DNA from: an uncultured Pelagibacteraceae bacterium | GTDB lineage: Bacteria; Pseudomonadota; Alphaproteobacteria; Pelagibacterales; Pelagibacteraceae | DNA length: 64,000 nucleotides | Direction: 5' to 3' | Assembly: GCA_902614975.1 (NCBI GenBank) | Contig: CACMND010000001.1 | Coordinates: forward strand, 175,205-239,204 | In this document: in pieces, positions 8,297-15,871 of the stretch | How positions within the stretch are numbered: position 1 is the first letter of the stretch | Layout of the letters: every line of letters begins with the position of its first letter | Translations under genes and position numbers: made by a program | The notes under the pieces: generated by a model | Database searches by the model: none | Told to the model about the DNA's origin: nothing | The model's input: the letters and a program-made list of their open reading frames with translations, nothing else

Positions 8297-9701
8297 TCAG
8301 GTTCTCCTTATCAAATGTAATTTGAGTATTTTCAGATTTTTTCCATTCTTCTCTAGATAAATTTCTTGATGTTTCTTCTAAATTTGGAACTAATTTTTTT
8401 ATAGTAATTTTATTATTTTTAAATTCATCATCTCCACAAAGAATTACAGCTGGCGAACTTCTTTTATCAGCATATTTTAATTGAGATTTCAAACCTGAGT
8501 CTCCCAGATAAACTTCGGATCTTATATTTTGATTTCTAAGTTGTGATAACAATTCATAATAATTAGAGAGATATTTTTCGTCTAAAACACATATTATTAT
8601 TGGTGAATTATTTTTTACCTCAATTTTGTTTAACTGAACTAAAGCGTATAATAAACGATCAAGACCTATAGATACACCTGTTGCAGATAGGTCTACTTTT
8701 TTAAACCGTGAAACTAAAGAATTGTATCTTCCGCCTCCACCAACAGAACCAAACTCCACCTCCTGGTTTTTTTGATTTTTGACTTTAAATGTTAAGTTTG
8801 CCTCAAATATTGGGCCATCATAATATTCAAGTCCCCTAATAACTTCAGGAGAAAAAATAATTTGTTCAAAATTAGATGAATAATTTAATCCATCTAATAC
8901 TTTATTTAATTCATCAACACCGTCTTCAACTAATTTGTTTGGTATAGCTGACTTAATTTCATCTAAAGATTTCATATTAATAAAACCAATTATTTCTTCA
9001 GCTTGATCATCAGAGAGGTTTGCTCCAATAGTTTTATCACCAGATTTGTCTTCACGTCCTGTTGTAAGCAATTGTTTAACACCATCAGTTCCAACTCTAT
9101 CAAGTTTATCAATAGCTCTCAAAACAGTAAGTTGTTGTTTGCTTTCTAAAATTTTTAAATTTTCAATAAGTCCTTGAATTAATTTTCTATTACTTAATTT
9201 GATTTGATATTGATTTTTTTCTAAGCCACAGAAATATAATGTGTCAGCTAAAAGATTGCATATCTCAGCATCGGCTAAAGGATTACTAGATCCAACAATA
9301 TCACAATCAGCTTGTGTAAACTCTCTAAATCTACCAGGACCAGGTTTCTCATTTCGCCATACATTACCGATCTGATATCTTTTAAAAGGATTTGAGATAT
9401 TTAAATAATTTTGAGATACGTATCTTGCTAATGGCGCAGTTAAATCATAACGTAATGATATCCAACTATTATTTTCCTCTTGAAAACCAAATACACCAGA
9501 GCTCGGTCTATCTTCATCTGGTAAAAATTTTCCTATATTTTCTGATATTTCAAAACTTGGGGTTTCAATCTTAGAAAAACCAAATTTTAAAAAATTTTCT
9601 TCAATCTTAGCAATTAATTTTTCTTTTAACGCTAATTCTTTACCGTATCTATCAACAAAACCCGAAGGGGTACTTGCAGACAATTTTTTTTCTTTATTCA
9701 T
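8271..9701 (-). CDS. hisS: Histidyl-tRNA synthetase
   Basis: HisS charges tRNA-His with histidine. Visible signatures are the N-terminal TPSGFVDRYGKE, class II motif 2 (GPGRFREFTQADCDI), the histidine-specific RGLEYYDGP, motif 3 (SATGVSIGLDRLLY) and a C-terminal anticodon-binding domain; length is 476 aa. The open frame continues upstream to 9767, but that part is the tRNA-His gene itself. The first Met outside the tRNA is at 9701, only 4 bases after the tRNA CCA end, so no normal ribosome-binding site is possible unless it lies in the tRNA. A TTG 18 bases further in (at residue 7) is the only close alternative start. Confidence 0.95.
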   Translation of the reverse strand: MNKEKKLSASTPSGFVDRYGKELALKEKLIAKIEENFLKFGFSKIETPSFEISENIGKFLPDEDRPSSGVFGFQEENNSWISLRYDLTAPLARYVSQNYLNISNPFKRYQIGNVWRNEKPGPGRFREFTQADCDIVGSSNPLADAEICNLLADTLYFCGLEKNQYQIKLSNRKLIQGLIENLKILESKQQLTVLRAIDKLDRVGTDGVKQLLTTGREDKSGDKTIGANLSDDQAEEIIGFINMKSLDEIKSAIPNKLVEDGVDELNKVLDGLNYSSNFEQIIFSPEVIRGLEYYDGPIFEANLTFKVKNQKNQEVEFGSVGGGGRYNSLVSRFKKVDLSATGVSIGLDRLLYALVQLNKIEVKNNSPIIICVLDEKYLSNYYELLSQLRNQNIRSEVYLGDSGLKSQLKYADKRSSPAVILCGDDEFKNNKITIKKLVPNLEETSRNLSREEWKKSENTQITFDKENLIDEIKKLI

Positions 9702-9705
9702 TTTT

Positions 9706-9782
9706 TGGTACACGGGGACAGATTCGAACTGTCGACCTTCGGTTCCACAAACCGCTGCTCTAACCAACTGAGCTACCCGTGC
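9706..9782 (-). tRNA. tRNA-His (GTG), A73, no encoded G-1
   Basis: The 77-nt cloverleaf has acceptor GCACGGG paired with CCCGTGT, D-arm AGCTCAGTTGGTTAGAGC, anticodon GTG in the loop TTGTGGA, and T-arm GACAG/CTGTC around TTCGAAT. The CCA is encoded. Position 73 is A and the genomic base before position 1 is A, so the usual tRNA-His identity pair G-1:C73 is absent, as reported for many alphaproteobacteria. Position 1 to 72 is a G-U pair. The gene lies directly upstream of hisS on the same strand. Confidence 0.97.
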
Positions 9783-9938
9783 TCCTTCTACTGTTTTATA
9801 CTAAATGTGGATAAAATTAAATTTATAAATAATTAAATAGCTAGCTTGCAGCCAGCATGAAAATGATGTCTGTGAGTTTTTTTGTTAATATTAACTAACT
9901 TATTCATTGCTGTGTAAATAACATTTTTTTTTTTAAAT

Positions 9939-9959
9939 GCAAGCCAGAAAAGGCTCTGC
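9939..9959. other. Hairpin downstream of the cold-shock gene
   Basis: GCAAGCC pairs with GGCTCTGC (one bulged base) around a loop of six mostly A bases on the plus strand. It sits next to an 11-base T run (9924-9934). On the minus strand, the direction of the cold-shock gene, the T run is read as A, so this is not a standard terminator of that gene. It may be part of its 3' untranslated region. Function is unknown. Confidence 0.4.
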
Positions 9960-9961
9960 AC

Positions 9962-9996
9962 AGGAATAGTTATGTTTATTAACATATCCTATTCCT
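9962..9996. repeat. Long inverted repeat downstream of the cold-shock gene
   Basis: The 8-base arms AGGAATAG and CTATTCCT are perfect complements, and inside them TATGTT pairs with AACATA around a TATT loop, giving about 14 base pairs with a small internal loop. The stem starts 31 bases after the cold-shock stop codon. There is no T tract next to it in either direction. It may protect the 3' end of the cold-shock mRNA or mark a small RNA; both are inferences. Confidence 0.5.
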
Positions 9997-10026
9997 ATAC
10001 AAATATTTTTGATGAATTAAATTTTA

Positions 10027-10239
10027 TTAACCTAATTTTTTCAAATTTACAGCGCTTGGACCTTTTTCGCCATCTTGAATTTCGAATTCTATAGCATCGT
10101 TTTCGTTCAAAAATCTTAGCCCAGCTTCTCTAACTGCGCTCGCATGAACAAAACAATCTTTTTCTCCGTCTTCTCTTTCAATAAAACCGTAGCCCTTCTT
10201 GCCGTTGAACCACTTTACTTTGCCTTTTAATGTACTCAT
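10027..10239 (-). CDS. Cold-shock protein, CspA family
   Basis: This 70-aa protein is a single cold-shock OB-fold domain that binds single-stranded RNA or DNA and acts as an RNA chaperone. RNP1 is seen as KGYGFIE (residues 14-20) and RNP2 as CFVHASAV (about 29-36); WFNGKKG precedes RNP1 as expected. The gene stands alone between tRNA-Phe (upstream) and tRNA-His (downstream), with a 114-base leader and a structured region after the stop. The leader is AT-rich, and I could not identify a defined cold-shock thermosensor in it. Confidence 0.96.
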   Translation of the reverse strand: MSTLKGKVKWFNGKKGYGFIEREDGEKDCFVHASAVREAGLRFLNENDAIEFEIQDGEKGPSAVNLKKLG

Positions 10240-10353
10240 ACTTTAGTTACTCTTTCTTTGTTATTATATAATTAGCTATAAATAGCTGGTGGATAGGTAT
10301 TAGATTTTAATTTTGAATGCAAGCATAATGATGGATATTAATACCACATGGAG

Positions 10354-10429
10354 TGGTGGCTTCGGCGGGACTCGAACCAGCGACACAAGCCTTTTCAGGG
10401 CTCTGCTCTACCAACTGAGCTACGAAGCC
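10354..10429 (-). tRNA. tRNA-Phe (GAA)
   Basis: The 76-nt cloverleaf has acceptor GGCTTCG/CGAAGCC, anticodon GAA in loop CTGAAAA, stem GAGCC/GGCTT, and encoded ACCA. The T-stem GCTGG/CCCGC carries a T-C mismatch at 51:63, which is unusual for a functional tRNA. The 5' end lies 3 bases after the infA stop codon, so it is probably cut out of the infA transcript. Confidence 0.95.
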
Positions 10430-10432
10430 ATA

Positions 10433-10648
10433 TTAAGACCTAAAAATTATACGACCCTTTGATAAATCGTATGGAGAAACTTCTAGTTTTACTCTATCAC
10501 CTTGTAAAACACGAATACGATTTTTTCTGAGTTTTCCTGCTGTGTGAGCTGTAACGTTATGACCATTGTCAAGTTTAACTCTAAACATAGCATTAGGAAG
10601 AAGATCTGTTACTACACCTTCAAACTCCAACGTATCCTGTTTACTCAA
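10433..10648 (-). CDS. infA: Translation initiation factor IF-1
   Basis: IF-1 occupies the ribosomal A site during initiation. The 71-aa protein is a single S1-type OB domain with the family hallmarks [33 protein letters not shown] and the [18 protein letters not shown] ending. Length is exactly typical. It follows hisD by 4 bases in the operon order murA-DUF2948-hisD-infA, a known alphaproteobacterial arrangement, and tRNA-Phe follows 3 bases after its stop. Confidence 0.98.
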   Translation of the reverse strand: MSKQDTLEFEGVVTDLLPNAMFRVKLDNGHNVTAHTAGKLRKNRIRVLQGDRVKLEVSPYDLSKGRIIFRS

Positions 10649-10652
10649 ATTA

Positions 10653-11915
10653 TTATCTCCTCATTCTTGATCTTATACTTAAAGCATGTCCATATAATTC
10701 TTCATACTCTGCGAGATGTGTAGCGGATTCTCCTATTTTCTCAACACCTTTTTTAGATAGAGTTATATAGCTAATTTTTTTATAAAATTCGTTAACGTTC
10801 AATCCTGACGCAAACTTTGCAGATCCAAAAGTTGGTAAGACATGATTTGTGCCAGCATTATAGTCTGTAACTGCCATGGGAGAATATTTACCAATACAAA
10901 CGCTTCCAACGTTGATTATTTTATTAATTATTTTATTTGGTTTTGAAATATTTATTTCTAAATGCTCTGGAGCTATTTCATTTATTGAATTAATTATATC
11001 TGAATTTTTTTTTGCAAGAATTGCTAAACCATTATTTTTAAGACTTTTAAAAGCTATTGATCTTCTTGGTAGTTTTTTTATTTTTTCTTTAATTTTTTTT
11101 TGAAATTCTTTTATCAATTTTATATCTTTTGAAATAAGGATACACTGCGAATTTTCATCATGCTCTGCTTGACCTATCATTGATGTGAGCACATCTTCGA
11201 TTTTAGTTTTATTATCTGCTAAAATTGTTATTTCTGAAGGACCAGCTACCATAGACTCTATACCAACCTGGCCAAATAATTCTTTTTTAGCTGCAGCGAC
11301 AAAAATATTTCCAGGTCCAACAATTTTATTAACTTTTTGAATATAAGCTAAACTTGCTATAGCTTGAGCACCACCCATTGAATAAATTTCATTAATTCCA
11401 ACTTTCTGAGCAGCATATAAAACAGCAGGATTTAATTTTCCATTAAGTTTGGGATTCGCTAAGACAATTCTTTTAACACCAGCAATCTTAGCAGGTATAG
11501 AATTCATAAGTAATGTAGAAGGTAAATTTGCAGGAACGTAAATTCCAACAGACTGTAACGGCACATATTTATAAGCAAGCTTATTCTTATATTTATCTTT
11601 ATAAAAAATATTTTTTCTCTGCTGTTTTTTATGAAAATTAAAAATCCTATTATATGCTAAATCAATTGATTGTTTTATTTTTTTATCTAAAGATTTAATT
11701 GAAGTTTTTAGTTCATTATCTCTAATTTTTATGGAATTATTTTTGCTAAATTTTTTTTCGTATTTTAACAATGCCTTGTTCTTATTTACCTTTACATCTT
11801 TTAGAATTCTTTTTACTATAGTTGTATCAATATTCTTTCCAGATCTCCTCAAATCCAAAAAGTTTAGTAATTTAGTCTGATAATTTTTACTTTTAGCGTC
11901 TAAAAACTTAATCAT
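10653..11915 (-). CDS. hisD: Histidinol dehydrogenase
   Basis: HisD oxidises L-histidinol to L-histidine in two NAD-dependent steps, the end of histidine synthesis, and needs zinc. The 420-aa protein shows the catalytic blocks [10 protein letters not shown] (zinc Gln and His), APEHLEI (catalytic Glu-His pair), [12 protein letters not shown], and the C-terminal HAEYEEL-like metal segment seen here as [12 protein letters not shown]. It overlaps the DUF2948 gene by 8 bases and precedes infA. The other his genes in this window (hisG, hisZ, hisS) lie about 1 kb away in a separate operon on the same strand. Confidence 0.96.
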   Translation of the reverse strand: MIKFLDAKSKNYQTKLLNFLDLRRSGKNIDTTIVKRILKDVKVNKNKALLKYEKKFSKNNSIKIRDNELKTSIKSLDKKIKQSIDLAYNRIFNFHKKQQRKNIFYKDKYKNKLAYKYVPLQSVGIYVPANLPSTLLMNSIPAKIAGVKRIVLANPKLNGKLNPAVLYAAQKVGINEIYSMGGAQAIASLAYIQKVNKIVGPGNIFVAAAKKELFGQVGIESMVAGPSEITILADNKTKIEDVLTSMIGQAEHDENSQCILISKDIKLIKEFQKKIKEKIKKLPRRSIAFKSLKNNGLAILAKKNSDIINSINEIAPEHLEINISKPNKIINKIINVGSVCIGKYSPMAVTDYNAGTNHVLPTFGSAKFASGLNVNEFYKKISYITLSKKGVEKIGESATHLAEYEELYGHALSIRSRMRR

Positions 11916-12300
11916 TTTTAATTTTTTGGTCCTCCAATGTTACATCAACAACTTCCGTGGACAGTGTTATAATTCCATTTTTTGAAAATAACAGAACTAT
12001 TTCAAAATTTTCTTGTTTTTTAAAAATATCAATTGCAAATAATTCTAAAGTTAAGTCTGCATTGGACTGATTAATGTTTTTAGACTTGGAACTTTCAATA
12101 AATTCAAATTTTATAACACTATTAATAGGTTTGCCATTAGCTGTTTCTTTATCCATTCTTAAAACAGAAAGTAAAAAAATTTTTGTAGATGGCAAATATT
12201 TTATACCAGAAATTTTGACTTTAGACTCTGCACATATCGCTGATATAATTTGTAAGTCATCTGGAGATTGAGCGATTACTTTCTTTAAAAAATTATTCAC
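11908..12300 (-). CDS. DUF2948 family protein
   Basis: This 130-aa soluble protein matches the DUF2948 family, which in alphaproteobacteria is regularly found between murA and hisD. The family hallmark at the N-terminus, a DDLQIISAICAES stretch followed by KYLPSTKIFLLSVLR, is present. No catalytic motif is evident and the function is unknown. The start codon is GTG, sharing its first G with the TAG stop of murA, and the end overlaps hisD by 8 bases, so it is likely translated by coupling with both neighbours. Confidence 0.85.
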   Translation of the reverse strand: MNNFLKKVIAQSPDDLQIISAICAESKVKISGIKYLPSTKIFLLSVLRMDKETANGKPINSVIKFEFIESSKSKNINQSNADLTLELFAIDIFKKQENFEIVLLFSKNGIITLSTEVVDVTLEDQKIKND

Positions 12301-13562
12301 TAAGATATTCTTTTAATTTTTACCCCAATTTTTTTTAATTTATTTTCAATTTTTTCATAACCTCTATCCAAATGATATACTCTATTAATAATTGATGTGC
12401 CTCTTGAAATAAAAGCTGCTAAAACTAAAGCTACTGATGCCCTCAAATCACTAGACATTAACTCGGCTCCATCTAGATTATTCGTTCCTTCAATAATTGC
12501 CTTGTTACCTTTAATATTTATTTTTGCACCCAATCTTTTTAATTCTGGAACATGCATAAATCTGTTTTCAAATATATTTTCTTCAATTGTGCTTTTCCCA
12601 TTTGCTCTAGTTAATAACACCATAATTTGGGCTTGTAGATCAGTGGGGAAGTTTGGATATTCTCCAGTTTTTAAAAATACCAAACTTCTAATTTTTTTTG
12701 GTCCCTTAATTTGAATTGTATTTTTTGTGGTTTTTATCTTTGCACCAATTTTCTTAAGTAAATTTATCTCTGTGTTAATAATTTTTGGCTCAAAATTTTT
12801 AATTTTTAAGTTTCCGCCATTCAAACATGCAGCAACACAAAAAGTACCTGCTTCAATTCTATCATTCATAATTGAGTAAGTTATACTTTTTAATGTTTTA
12901 ACACCTTCTATTTTTAAAGTTCTTTTACCAATCCATTTGATATTAGCACCAGCTGTTTTAAGAAAATTTGTCAGATCCTTGATCTCAGGTTCTATAGCAC
13001 AATTCTTTATTGTGGAAGTTCCTCTTGCAAGACAAGCAGCAAGAATTGAATTTTCGGTAGCTCCAACAGATATTTTTGAAAATCTTATTTCTGAACCAAC
13101 TAATCCTTCTCGAGCTTTTGCATTAACATATCCTTTTTCAATTTGTATTTTAACACCTAACTTTGATATAGCTTTTAAATGTATATCTATTGGTCTTACT
13201 CCAATACTGCAACCACCTGGGCTACTTACTTTCGCTTTTTTATTTTTTGCCAATAAAGGGCCAAGAACTAAAATTCCTGCTCTCATTGTTTTAACTAGAG
13301 AATAAGGTGCAAAAAAATTATTTTTTTTCCCTTTAGAGATTGTCGCTATTTTTTTATTATTTTTAAAGCTAATTTTTTTTCCTAGTGATTTTAGCAGATT
13401 AAGCATTGTATCTATGTCTTTAACTCGTGGAAGATTTTTAATTGTTACATTTTTATCAAAGAGTAAAGTTGCAGCAAGTATTGGTAAAGCAGCATTTTTA
13501 CTTCCAGAAATAGATACCTCTCCTCTGATCTTAGAGGGACCAATGATTTTAAATTTATCCAT
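12300..13562 (-). CDS. murA: UDP-N-acetylglucosamine 1-carboxyvinyltransferase
   Basis: MurA transfers enolpyruvate from PEP to UDP-GlcNAc, the committed step of peptidoglycan synthesis. The 420-aa protein has the two-domain EPSP-synthase fold: ISGSKNAALPILAA at the N-terminus with the conserved Lys-Asn pair, and the active-site loop GGCSIGVRP carrying the catalytic Cys (the fosfomycin target). DLRASVALVLAA near the C-terminus is also typical. It follows dcd by one base and its stop overlaps the DUF2948 start. Confidence 0.97.
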   Translation of the reverse strand: MDKFKIIGPSKIRGEVSISGSKNAALPILAATLLFDKNVTIKNLPRVKDIDTMLNLLKSLGKKISFKNNKKIATISKGKKNNFFAPYSLVKTMRAGILVLGPLLAKNKKAKVSSPGGCSIGVRPIDIHLKAISKLGVKIQIEKGYVNAKAREGLVGSEIRFSKISVGATENSILAACLARGTSTIKNCAIEPEIKDLTNFLKTAGANIKWIGKRTLKIEGVKTLKSITYSIMNDRIEAGTFCVAACLNGGNLKIKNFEPKIINTEINLLKKIGAKIKTTKNTIQIKGPKKIRSLVFLKTGEYPNFPTDLQAQIMVLLTRANGKSTIEENIFENRFMHVPELKRLGAKINIKGNKAIIEGTNNLDGAELMSSDLRASVALVLAAFISRGTSIINRVYHLDRGYEKIENKLKKIGVKIKRIS

Positions 13563-13563
13563 T

Positions 13564-14118
13564 TTATATTTTAGGGAGGGTTACTCCTTTTTGACCCATA
13601 TATTTTCCGTTTCTATCCGCATATGAGACATCTGGTTTCTCGTTTCCTCTTAAAAATATAAATTGGGCAACACCTTCATTAGCATAAATTTTGGCTGGTA
13701 ATGGAGTTGTGTTAGAAAATTCAAGAGTTACATGACCTTCCCATCCTGGCTCCAGAGGCGTTACATTAACAATAATTCCACATCTAGCATAAGTGGACTT
13801 TCCTAAGCAAATAACCAAAACATCACTTGGGATTTTAAAATATTCTACTGTTCTTGCCAAAACAAAAGAATTTGGTGGAATAATGCATTCATCAGATTCT
13901 TTTGTTACAAAATTTGTTGGTTTAAAATTTTTTGGATCTACAATTTCAGAGTTAACATTAGTAAATATTTTAAATTCATTAGATACTCTCGCATCGTACC
14001 CGTATGAAGAAACACCAAATGAAATTTTCCCTTCCCTTATTTGTTTATCCTCAAATGGTGAAATCATTGCTTGTTCTTTCGCCATTTTGATTATCCACTT
14101 ATCTGATTGCACTGACAT
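13564..14118 (-). CDS. dcd: dCTP deaminase
   Basis: Dcd converts dCTP to dUTP for thymidylate synthesis. The 184-aa protein has the trimeric dUTPase-like fold signatures: [10 protein letters not shown] (substrate Ser and Arg), [17 protein letters not shown] with the catalytic Glu, and a C-terminal [11 protein letters not shown] arm. The start is the ATG at 14118, immediately after the stop codon of the 33-residue ORF upstream. It leads into murA after one base, so dcd probably belongs to the murA-hisD-infA transcription unit. Confidence 0.96.
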   Translation of the reverse strand: MSVQSDKWIIKMAKEQAMISPFEDKQIREGKISFGVSSYGYDARVSNEFKIFTNVNSEIVDPKNFKPTNFVTKESDECIIPPNSFVLARTVEYFKIPSDVLVICLGKSTYARCGIIVNVTPLEPGWEGHVTLEFSNTTPLPAKIYANEGVAQFIFLRGNEKPDVSYADRNGKYMGQKGVTLPKI

Positions 14119-14220
14119 TTATTTATTTTTTTTATTTTTTCTTTGAAAAATTTTTCTTTTTCTTAAATTTTTACGCAAAGCTTCTTCGAGTTTAGCTTTT
14201 TTATCCTTCTTCCTGTCCAT
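14119..14220 (-). CDS. Small basic protein, 33 aa
   Basis: An ATG at 14220 opens a 33-codon frame whose TAA ends one base before the dcd ATG. The product is very rich in Lys and Arg: MDRKKDKKAKLEEALRKNL followed by a KRK-rich tail. It resembles a short, highly charged protein seen in many alphaproteobacteria with a KxxLxxxLRxNLxxRK pattern; I recall this pattern but cannot verify it here. Its fit between two genes without gaps supports it as real. Binding to RNA or the ribosome is a guess from charge alone. Confidence 0.65.
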   Translation of the reverse strand: MDRKKDKKAKLEEALRKNLRKRKIFQRKNKKNK

Positions 14221-14225
14221 CTTGA

Positions 14226-14423
14226 TTACTTTTTGTCTGGATTGGTAAGGTGATCCAAAGTTATTACTTGATCGATTGGTATTGTTTTATCCTCTGGAAT
14301 TTTGGGGTCACCTTGTTTGGCTATTTTTTTTGCTCTTTTTTCTGCAAGCTTTTTTTCTCTTTTAGCCTGCTTCTCCATAGCCTTAGCTCCTCTTGTTGAT
14401 TTATAATCGTAGTGAATTCCCAT
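14226..14423 (-). CDS. Small lysine-rich hypothetical protein, 65 aa
   Basis: This 65-aa frame begins with MGIHYDYKSTRGAKAMEKQ, then a Lys/Ala/Glu helix (about residues 15-38, probable amphipathic coiled coil), and ends with an acidic, proline-containing tail (PIDQVITLDHLTNPDKK). There is no signal peptide or membrane segment. I do not recognise a named family. It is 5 bases upstream of the 33-residue basic protein and appears to be the first gene of the dcd-murA run. Confidence 0.65.
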   Translation of the reverse strand: MGIHYDYKSTRGAKAMEKQAKREKKLAEKRAKKIAKQGDPKIPEDKTIPIDQVITLDHLTNPDKK

Positions 14424-14517
14424 ATCATTTACCTAATTTAGATATACCCGATTTTCGTAAAAAATTAAGGCAATTATTTGAAAAAAACAATTTTATACAC
14501 TAATTTAATTAAAAATT

Positions 14518-14591
14518 GCCCTTATAGTTAAATGGTATAACACATCCATGGTAAGGATGAGTTTCCAGTTCAATTCTGGGTGAGGGCACCA
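14518..14591 (+). tRNA. tRNA-Thr (GGT)
   Basis: The 74-nt cloverleaf has acceptor GCCCTTA/TGAGGGC, a short D-arm, anticodon stem CATCC/GGATG with loop ATGGTAA (anticodon GGT), T-arm CCAG/CTGG around TTCAATT, and encoded CCA. It ends one base before the stop codon of the convergent TVP38-family gene. Confidence 0.93.
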
Positions 14592-14592
14592 G

Positions 14593-15309
14593 TCATTTGT
14601 AGAATTTTTTTTTAATTATAAATCCAGTTATAACTAAGATTATCATGCCGATTACAGGTACATAAATATCTGGAGTTAAAATTATATCAAATATACTTGG
14701 AAGTTCTTGATTGTTTTCAATAACTTTGTTTAGGCCTGCGCCAAGTGAGGCTCCAACAAATAACTGAGGGGTCATTCCAATAACAGATCCTAAAAAGAAA
14801 TTTTTAATTCTAACATTAAATAATGTTGGCAAAATATTTGAAATAAAGAATGGTATTCCACCAACAAATCTATATATCAGAAAAAAAGTAAATTCATTTT
14901 CTTTAAATTTTTCAGTAAGATTAGAAAACTTAGATGAAAATTTTTTTTTAATTAAATCTTTAAAAAAATAATTTGCGCTGATGTATAAAAGAGTTGCTCC
15001 AATTGATAAACCAAATACAATAAGTATTGTTCCAATCCATTTTCCAAATACAAATCCTCCAACTAAAAAAACTGGTGAACCAAATCCTAAGAGCATAACC
15101 CAAATAATCACTCCAATAAAAAATAATATGCTAGCAAATAAAAGATTGGAATTTTTGATATCATTTAATTTGTCTCTATTATTTTTTATAAGTTCAAAAC
15201 TTGAAAAGTCGTCAAATGAGAAATAGCTAAAAAAAAACAACAAAAAGCCAGTAACTATGGAAAGATATATAATACCGAGAATAATTTTTAATTTATTTTC
15301 ATTTTCCAT
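14593..15309 (-). CDS. TVP38/TMEM64 (VTT-domain) membrane protein
   Basis: This 238-aa integral membrane protein has about six hydrophobic segments (around residues 8-28, 55-78, 82-110, 142-165, 175-200 and 215-235) and the VTT/DedA-like core, including GSPVFLVGGFVFGKWIGT and YRFVGGIPFFISNILPTLFNV. DedA-superfamily proteins act in membrane lipid scrambling or proton-coupled homeostasis; the specific substrate here is unknown. It is transcribed away from rpmH, with an 84-base shared intergenic region that must hold both promoters, and converges on tRNA-Thr. Confidence 0.88.
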   Translation of the reverse strand: MENENKLKIILGIIYLSIVTGFLLFFFSYFSFDDFSSFELIKNNRDKLNDIKNSNLLFASILFFIGVIIWVMLLGFGSPVFLVGGFVFGKWIGTILIVFGLSIGATLLYISANYFFKDLIKKKFSSKFSNLTEKFKENEFTFFLIYRFVGGIPFFISNILPTLFNVRIKNFFLGSVIGMTPQLFVGASLGAGLNKVIENNQELPSIFDIILTPDIYVPVIGMIILVITGFIIKKKFYK

Positions 15310-15393
15310 TTTGTTCTAATTTATTAAAAATTGCTGTACTTATATACATTAAATTGTATAACTACCGAAATTTAACAAAAAAGAAGCCTTAAT

Positions 15394-15528
15394 ATGAAAC
15401 GTACATATCAACCTAGTAAAAAAGTGAGAAAAAGAAGGCATGGTTTTAGGTCCAAAATGAAGACCAAAGGTGGAAGAAAACTAATTAGAAGAAGAAGAAG
15501 TAAGGGTAGAAAAAAACTCACTGTTTAA
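15394..15528 (+). CDS. rpmH: 50S ribosomal protein L34
   Basis: The 44-aa protein [18 protein letters not shown] and its Arg/Lys-rich continuation are unmistakable L34. The TAA stop shares its last A with the rnpA ATG (TAATG), the usual rpmH-rnpA coupling. It is the first gene of the plus-strand run rpmH-rnpA-yidD-yidC-argB. dnaA is not adjacent, so this rpmH locus gives no sign of the replication origin. Confidence 0.98.
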   Translation: MKRTYQPSKKVRKRRHGFRSKMKTKGGRKLIRRRRSKGRKKLTV

Positions 15529-15869
15529 TGCAGGCTAAATTAAAAAGTTTATCAAAAAATGAAGATTTTAAATTTATTTTAAATGGTAAAAAAATTTCAA
15601 ATAGATACTCAACAATTTTTTACAGGAGATTAGAAAATAAAAGTAATAGATATTTTAATATAAGTTTTATTACAAAAAAAAAGATTGGTACAGCTGTTAT
15701 AAGAAATAAAATTAAAAGAAGATTAAGAAATATGATGAATGAGGCTTTAAAAAAAATTAAAATTAATCTTAACTATAGTTACTTATTAATTGCTAGAAAA
15801 TCTGTTTTAGATGATGAGTACAATTTTATTAAAATAAAACTTTTTAGTGAGTTAAAAAAAATTAGATAG
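15528..15869 (+). CDS. rnpA: Ribonuclease P protein component
   Basis: RnpA is the protein subunit of RNase P, which trims tRNA 5' ends. The 113-aa protein carries the family RNR signature, IGTAVIRNKIKRRLRNMMNEA (RNA-binding motif, about residues 55-75), and a basic N-terminal half. It overlaps rpmH by one base and is followed by yidD after 2 bases. Several tRNAs in this window lie 1-4 bases from protein genes, so RNase P cuts there must be precise. Confidence 0.95.
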   Translation: MQAKLKSLSKNEDFKFILNGKKISNRYSTIFYRRLENKSNRYFNISFITKKKIGTAVIRNKIKRRLRNMMNEALKKIKINLNYSYLLIARKSVLDDEYNFIKIKLFSELKKIR

Positions 15870-15871
15870 TT

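Noticed and set aside
9702..9767. N-terminal extension of hisS by 22 residues
   Set aside because: The added codons are the tRNA-His gene read as protein; the HisRS N-terminus is complete from the Met at 9701.
9884..9895. Palindrome GTTAATATTAAC between tRNA-His and the cold-shock gene
   Set aside because: All but two of its bases are A or T, and no repeat or known operator matches it; too weak to call a binding site.
12397..13305. Plus-strand open frames opposite murA
   Set aside because: They are antisense shadows of a clear murA gene and have no recognisable motif.
15310..15393. Replication origin near rpmH
   Set aside because: There is no dnaA gene or DnaA-box cluster; the interval is only 84 bases and is best seen as a divergent promoter region.
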